Source: an uncultured Oscillospiraceae bacterium (GTDB lineage Bacteria; Bacillota; Clostridia; Oscillospirales; Ruminococcaceae). Taken from it: DNA of 62,783 nt. The translations under genes were made by a program, and so were the position numbers. Positions 59,507-62,783 of this stretch are shown piece after piece. The first letter of the stretch is position 1. Every line of letters begins with the position of its first letter. The notes under the pieces are model-generated. The model made no database searches and was not told the DNA's origin. It saw nothing but the letters and a program-made list of their open reading frames with translations. The stretch covers positions 1-62,783 of the forward strand of contig URFD01000001.1 of the NCBI GenBank assembly GCA_900547015.1, given 5' to 3'.

Positions 59507-59947
59507 TCATCGATTGAAAATGGCATCCAGCCTCTGCTCCCAATCCTCCGAGCAGATTTTAAGATGGTGTCCATCGAACTGATTGGTAACCGAGAGCCAC
59601 TCTCCCCCAATCAGATGGAGGGAAAGGGGCAGCTCCTGCTCGGAAAACTGAATCTGAATCTCGTACATCTTCTGGTCGGAAAATCGGACAAAGCCGGCAG
59701 GACTGCGGCGAAAGCGCGTGTCCACCAAGAGCTGCTGAAGCTGCTGTTTCTGGCTCTCATCGAGCGTGCAGACGGTGCGGTCATCATATTGATGGAGCTG
59801 ATAGCACTCCACCGTTACCCGGTCTGCCTGTGCAATCCGCAGGACACCGACAATCTCTACACCACCCACCGAGAAAAACTCCAGCAGACCCGCCAGACCA
59901 ATCAACAGGAGCAGGACTGCTATCCCATTTTGGATGCGGTACTTCAT
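59507..59947 (-). CDS. Unknown membrane-anchored protein
   Basis: The 146-residue protein has one N-terminal membrane helix (about residues 8-30) and a soluble alpha/beta domain outside the cell. Phrases include QLHQYDDRTVCTLDESQKQQLQQLL and MYEIQIQFSEQELPLSLHL. I do not recognise the family. It lies 36 bp after the flavodoxin/ferredoxin gene, likely the same operon. CGGAGA precedes ATG 59947. Confidence 0.65.
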   Translation of the reverse strand: MKYRIQNGIAVLLLLIGLAGLLEFFSVGGVEIVGVLRIAQADRVTVECYQLHQYDDRTVCTLDESQKQQLQQLLVDTRFRRSPAGFVRFSDQKMYEIQIQFSEQELPLSLHLIGGEWLSVTNQFDGHHLKICSEDWEQRLDAIFNR

Positions 59948-59983
59948 GCAGATTTCTCCGCTCAGTATAACTGTTTCTTACGA

Positions 59984-60769
59984 TTACAGATAGGATTCTA
60001 TTTCGCGGCGCGGCTCCCGGAAGTTTGCCAGACACCACTCCACCGTCTTTTGGAATCCCTCCTGCGGGAATGCCTTGGAGCCCAGCGGGCACAGGCGCAC
60101 GCAGGACAGACAGCGCAGGCACTTGCCAGCGTCTACACGGGTAGGGTCGGCAGGGTCGATTGCACCGACCGGGCAGTTGAGGACGCAGTTTCCACAGCGG
60201 ATACAGCCGTTGGTGGTTTCCGGCGCCATCGGTGTGGATGGCTTGCGCTCCCGATAGGGGCGGTTGCCGGGAATCACACCCTGTTCCAGAGCGGTCAGCG
60301 GTGCATTTTGGAGCTTTTCTGCCAGCTGTCTGCCGAAAGCCTCCGCCTTGGCGAGGTCCTCCTCGTCCGGACGGCCGGTCGCAATCTGGGTGGTGAAGGA
60401 ATGTTCCCCGATGCAGGCCGCAGCGGCGGTGACCACAAAGCCCTTTGCGGTCATCAGGTCCTCCATCTCTGCCAGACAGTCATCGTAGTGGCGGTTGCCG
60501 TAGACCGCAACGACCGCACAGCCGGTCCGGTCTCCTGTGATGTGCTGCTCAAGATACTCCCGCACCAGCAGCGGCATCACGCCGCCGTATACCGGCGAGC
60601 CGACCAAGACAAAATCCTGTGGTCCAAAGTGGTAGTCCATACTGCGGTTCTGCGGAAGGGTGAAATCGACCTCCTGCACCTGCCAGCCCATCCCGCGGGC
60701 GATGGCGCGAAGGCTGCGCTGGGTTGTTTTGGTACTGCTGAAATACAGCAGTGTGACCGTTCTTTCCAT
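59984..60769 (-). CDS. EFR1-type flavodoxin-ferredoxin protein
   Basis: The 261-residue protein has an N-terminal flavodoxin-like domain (VTLLYFSSTKTTQRSLRAIA; SPVYGGVMP; VVAVYGNR) and two C-terminal [4Fe-4S] motifs, CIRCGNCVLNCPVG and CLRCLSCVRLCPLG. Such EFR1 proteins pass electrons in anaerobes, but partners are not known here. GGGGGAA precedes ATG 60769. A promoter with perfect -35 lies upstream. Confidence 0.88.
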   Translation of the reverse strand: MERTVTLLYFSSTKTTQRSLRAIARGMGWQVQEVDFTLPQNRSMDYHFGPQDFVLVGSPVYGGVMPLLVREYLEQHITGDRTGCAVVAVYGNRHYDDCLAEMEDLMTAKGFVVTAAAACIGEHSFTTQIATGRPDEEDLAKAEAFGRQLAEKLQNAPLTALEQGVIPGNRPYRERKPSTPMAPETTNGCIRCGNCVLNCPVGAIDPADPTRVDAGKCLRCLSCVRLCPLGSKAFPQEGFQKTVEWCLANFREPRREIESYL

Positions 60770-60816
60770 ATTGGTTCCCCCTTGCTGATTTGGGGCAGGC
60801 CGCCCCGATTACCCTA

Positions 60817-60846
60817 AGGATAGCGCAAGGGCGGTGCGGCTGTCAA
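60817..60846 (-). promoter_or_regulatory. Promoter of the flavodoxin-ferredoxin operon
   Basis: The -35 is TTGACA (60841-60846), the spacer 18 bp and the -10 TATCCT (60817-60822). Confidence 0.65.
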
Positions 60847-60852
60847 GGCGGG

Positions 60853-62508
60853 CTAACGCAGGGCCAGCGCATCCCGAAAGACAACCTTGCCGCCGTAGGG
60901 GTAGTAGTCGATGCCGGTGACATCCTTGCCGAGGACAAAATATTGGGTCTCGACCAACAGCGGATAGACCACCGCATCGTCCATCAGCATCGATTCGGCG
61001 GCGGAATACTGGTTGAGAATCTGGGCGCGGTCGTGGGAGATTGCCGCCGAATCCAACAGCGCATCAAAATCCGGGTTCCGATAGGCGGTCACATTGGCCG
61101 TCGAGGTGGAGGTGAAGCGGCTGAGAAGATCCGCCGGGGTATTGGCGGAGGCGGTCAGCGGAATCAGCGTCGCCTGATAATCGCCGCGGCTCAGGCGGGA
61201 GGACAGCTCGTCCCGTGTGACCTCCTCGATGTTGACCGAGATTGCCAGCGTGCTCTGCCATGCCTGCTGGAGCAGACCGCACAGCTCCGGAATATTGCTG
61301 TCCTGCGGCACCAGCAGCTGAATCTTGCGCAGGGTGTCCGCCTCCAGCTCGTCCATTCCGGCGCGGTATGCCTGATAGGCCGCCTGCGGGTCGTGGGTGT
61401 TTTGGGTGGGTGCGGTGGTCTGCGCCGTGTAGGACTGGGTGAACAGCGAGATTGCAGGCGGAATCAGCCGGTCGCAGACCTGAAGATTTTCCTGACGGTT
61501 TTCCTGCAAAAACTGCCCCAGTGTACTGCGGTCAATCGCGCGCAGGAAGCCCTCCCGAACCTGCTGGTTGCAGAAGGCTGTGTGGGTCTGGTTGAAGGTC
61601 AGCGCCCAGACGATGCTCTGGCTCTCCTGACAGGTCATCCCGGCACTGCGCGCTTGGCGGTACTGCTCATAGTCGGCAAGGCAGCCGTCCGATTTTCCGC
61701 TCATCAGCAGCTCGAAGCGGGAGGGTGCCTGCTCTCCCTTTTCCTTCTGGATGGCGGTCTGCACATCGCGGTCCATATAAAGGTAAAGTCCCGGCGACTG
61801 CACCTGCTGAACATCGTAGTATCGGGGATTTTTCTTGAGATACAGGCGGTTGCCGTTTTCCCACTGCATCAGGAAGAACGGGCCGTTGGAATAACTCTGC
61901 TTGATGGTGGAGCCGTACTTTCCGTTGGCGGCCTCGAACAGCTGGCGACTGCACGGCATCGCCGACGAGTGGGAGAGGCTTTCCAAAAAGGCAGGGTCCG
62001 CATAATCCAGCGTAAATTCCACCGTCCGCTCGTCCACCGCACGAACGCCCAGCCGCTCCACCGGCAGCTCTCCGGACAGAACCTGCTGGCTGTTTTGGAT
62101 GGCGCCGTACATCGAGGCGAAGGGGGAGGGGTAGATGCTGTTGAAAATCCGCTGGAAGGCAAAGACGAAATCGTCCGCCGTCACCGGCAGCTCGTCCTTG
62201 TCGTCCCAGCTCATGCCCTCCCGCAGATAGAAGGTATAGCGTTTCTGGTCCTGCGACACCTCATAGCGCTCGATGACCCCTTCCTCGAGCTTGCCGTCCG
62301 GGCGCTGGCGCATCAGTCCTTCCATCATATTATAGATGACCAACTGCTCGCTTTCCCGCTCTGCAAACTGCGGGTCCAGCGTATAGACCCACGAGGAAAT
62401 GTCATACCGCACCAGCGAAGGCTCGGTACCGCAGCCGGACAGGGAAAATGCCAGCATCAGCACCGCCGTCAGACCGGAGATGAGTTTTAAAATTCGATGA
62501 TTTTTCAA
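60853..62508 (-). CDS. Oligopeptide ABC transporter substrate-binding lipoprotein
   Basis: The 551-residue protein has a lipoprotein signal with lipobox LSGC and a family 5 solute-binding fold (OppA/DppA type): WVYTLDPQ near the N-terminus, YTFYLREGMSWDDKDELPVTADDFVFAFQR and the later hinge KKNPRYYDVQQVQ. It catches peptides outside the membrane. Translation starts at TTG 62508, nine bases after AAGGAGAG. No permease or ATPase genes lie beside it, so it is an orphan receptor or its partners lie outside the window. Confidence 0.88.
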   Translation of the reverse strand: MKNHRILKLISGLTAVLMLAFSLSGCGTEPSLVRYDISSWVYTLDPQFAERESEQLVIYNMMEGLMRQRPDGKLEEGVIERYEVSQDQKRYTFYLREGMSWDDKDELPVTADDFVFAFQRIFNSIYPSPFASMYGAIQNSQQVLSGELPVERLGVRAVDERTVEFTLDYADPAFLESLSHSSAMPCSRQLFEAANGKYGSTIKQSYSNGPFFLMQWENGNRLYLKKNPRYYDVQQVQSPGLYLYMDRDVQTAIQKEKGEQAPSRFELLMSGKSDGCLADYEQYRQARSAGMTCQESQSIVWALTFNQTHTAFCNQQVREGFLRAIDRSTLGQFLQENRQENLQVCDRLIPPAISLFTQSYTAQTTAPTQNTHDPQAAYQAYRAGMDELEADTLRKIQLLVPQDSNIPELCGLLQQAWQSTLAISVNIEEVTRDELSSRLSRGDYQATLIPLTASANTPADLLSRFTSTSTANVTAYRNPDFDALLDSAAISHDRAQILNQYSAAESMLMDDAVVYPLLVETQYFVLGKDVTGIDYYPYGGKVVFRDALALR

Positions 62509-62562
62509 GAGAACATACTCTCCTTATTCACTGTAATTGGGCTCCGGGAACCAAACCTTTTC

Positions 62563-62576
62563 ATTTCCCGGGAAAT
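62563..62576. promoter_or_regulatory. Noc-binding-site palindrome, first of a pair in the peptide-binding gene leader
   Basis: An exact ATTTCCCGGGAAAT followed by CAT lies between the promoter and the start codon. Confidence 0.8.
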
Positions 62577-62600
62577 CATCATTCCCAAGAAATCCAAAAT

Positions 62601-62614
62601 ATTTCCCGGGAAAT
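62601..62614. promoter_or_regulatory. Noc-binding-site palindrome, second of a pair in the peptide-binding gene leader
   Basis: A second exact copy, also followed by CAT, starts 38 bp after the first. Confidence 0.8.
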
Positions 62615-62656
62615 CATGCCGATGCGCCCCGCAGCATTGCGCGGACTCTCCTGCTA

Positions 62657-62685
62657 AGTGTAGCATGAGGGGTCAGGAAAAGCAA
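62657..62685 (-). promoter_or_regulatory. Sigma-A promoter of the peptide-binding lipoprotein gene
   Basis: The -35 is TTGCTT (62680-62685), the spacer 17 bp and the -10 TACACT (62657-62662), extended by TGC. Confidence 0.65.
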
Positions 62686-62783
62686 TTGCTATCTTATAAA
62701 TCTTTTGATCAAAACGAAATCGGGTGCAGGATTTCTTCATTTTTTTCCGGAGGCCGGACTTGAGCTCTTGCATTGGCGGCAGG

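Noticed and set aside
60790..62490. Plus-strand open frame of 566 codons over the peptide-binding gene
   Set aside because: It is the antisense of a clear lipoprotein gene with lipobox; composition is not protein-like.

Overview
The window looks like chromosomal DNA from an anaerobic, endospore-forming, moderately GC-rich member of the Clostridia (possibly Oscillospirales; the exact lineage is inference). Support comes from an oxygen-sensitive class III ribonucleotide reductase (nrdD), a tepA-ylzJ-spoIIIE gene order like that of Bacillus, the spore germination protein YpeB, strong AGGAGG ribosome binding sites, Firmicutes-type sigma-A promoters, and eight exact copies of the 14-bp palindrome ATTTCCCGGGAAAT, the consensus site of the Firmicutes nucleoid-occlusion protein Noc.

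Layout. 0.2-9 kb: a YcbA/YcbB-like two-component pair, a DUF4397 surface-type protein with N-terminal repeats, a heterodimeric ABC exporter with one degenerate ATP site, a divergent LysR regulator and a family 8 glycosyltransferase. 9-21.9 kb: translation factor lepA, nrdD, a CBS/DRTGG family II pyrophosphatase, a NERD protein, a lipoprotein, phosphoglucomutase, a MATE transporter and class II aldolase. 22-26.9 kb: acetyltransferase, then tepA-ylzJ-spoIIIE. 26.9-39.5 kb: a 20-gene, single-strand, tightly overlapping PBSX-like cluster with DNA packaging, capsid, and contractile tail and baseplate genes. It has no integrase, repressor, replication, lysis or tape-measure gene. 39.7-49 kb: a G5/3D-domain wall protein with a perfect consensus promoter, a vitamin B6 uptake and kinase pair, a PadR-controlled DUF4097 gene, EcsC, HflX, a ChrB-like protein, a predicted small RNA with its own promoter and terminator, and ypeB. 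49-54.9 kb: rqcH, a metallo-beta-lactamase-fold enzyme, a second MATE transporter and a TlpA-like thioredoxin fusion. 55-62.5 kb: nucleoside salvage (dCMP deaminase, deoD, deoB, cdd), DUF4177, rsmA, a flavodoxin/ferredoxin protein and an oligopeptide-binding lipoprotein. Most Noc-type palindromes lie in this last 8.6 kb.

How the genes work together. deoD, deoB and cdd recover sugar and base from nucleosides; dCMP deaminase and nrdD feed deoxynucleotide pools. pgcA and fba serve central carbon flow. tepA, spoIIIE and ypeB point to sporulation and germination. lepA, hflX, rqcH and rsmA are ribosome factors. The most unusual locus is the phage-like cluster: it keeps a full packaging and head module and a complete baseplate, but the position of the tape-measure gene is filled by a 118-codon gene. 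It is insulated from upstream transcription by two terminators, has no obvious sigma-A promoter, and has no lysis or lysogeny genes. A domesticated DNA-packaging particle (gene-transfer-agent-like) or a decaying prophage are the main explanations.
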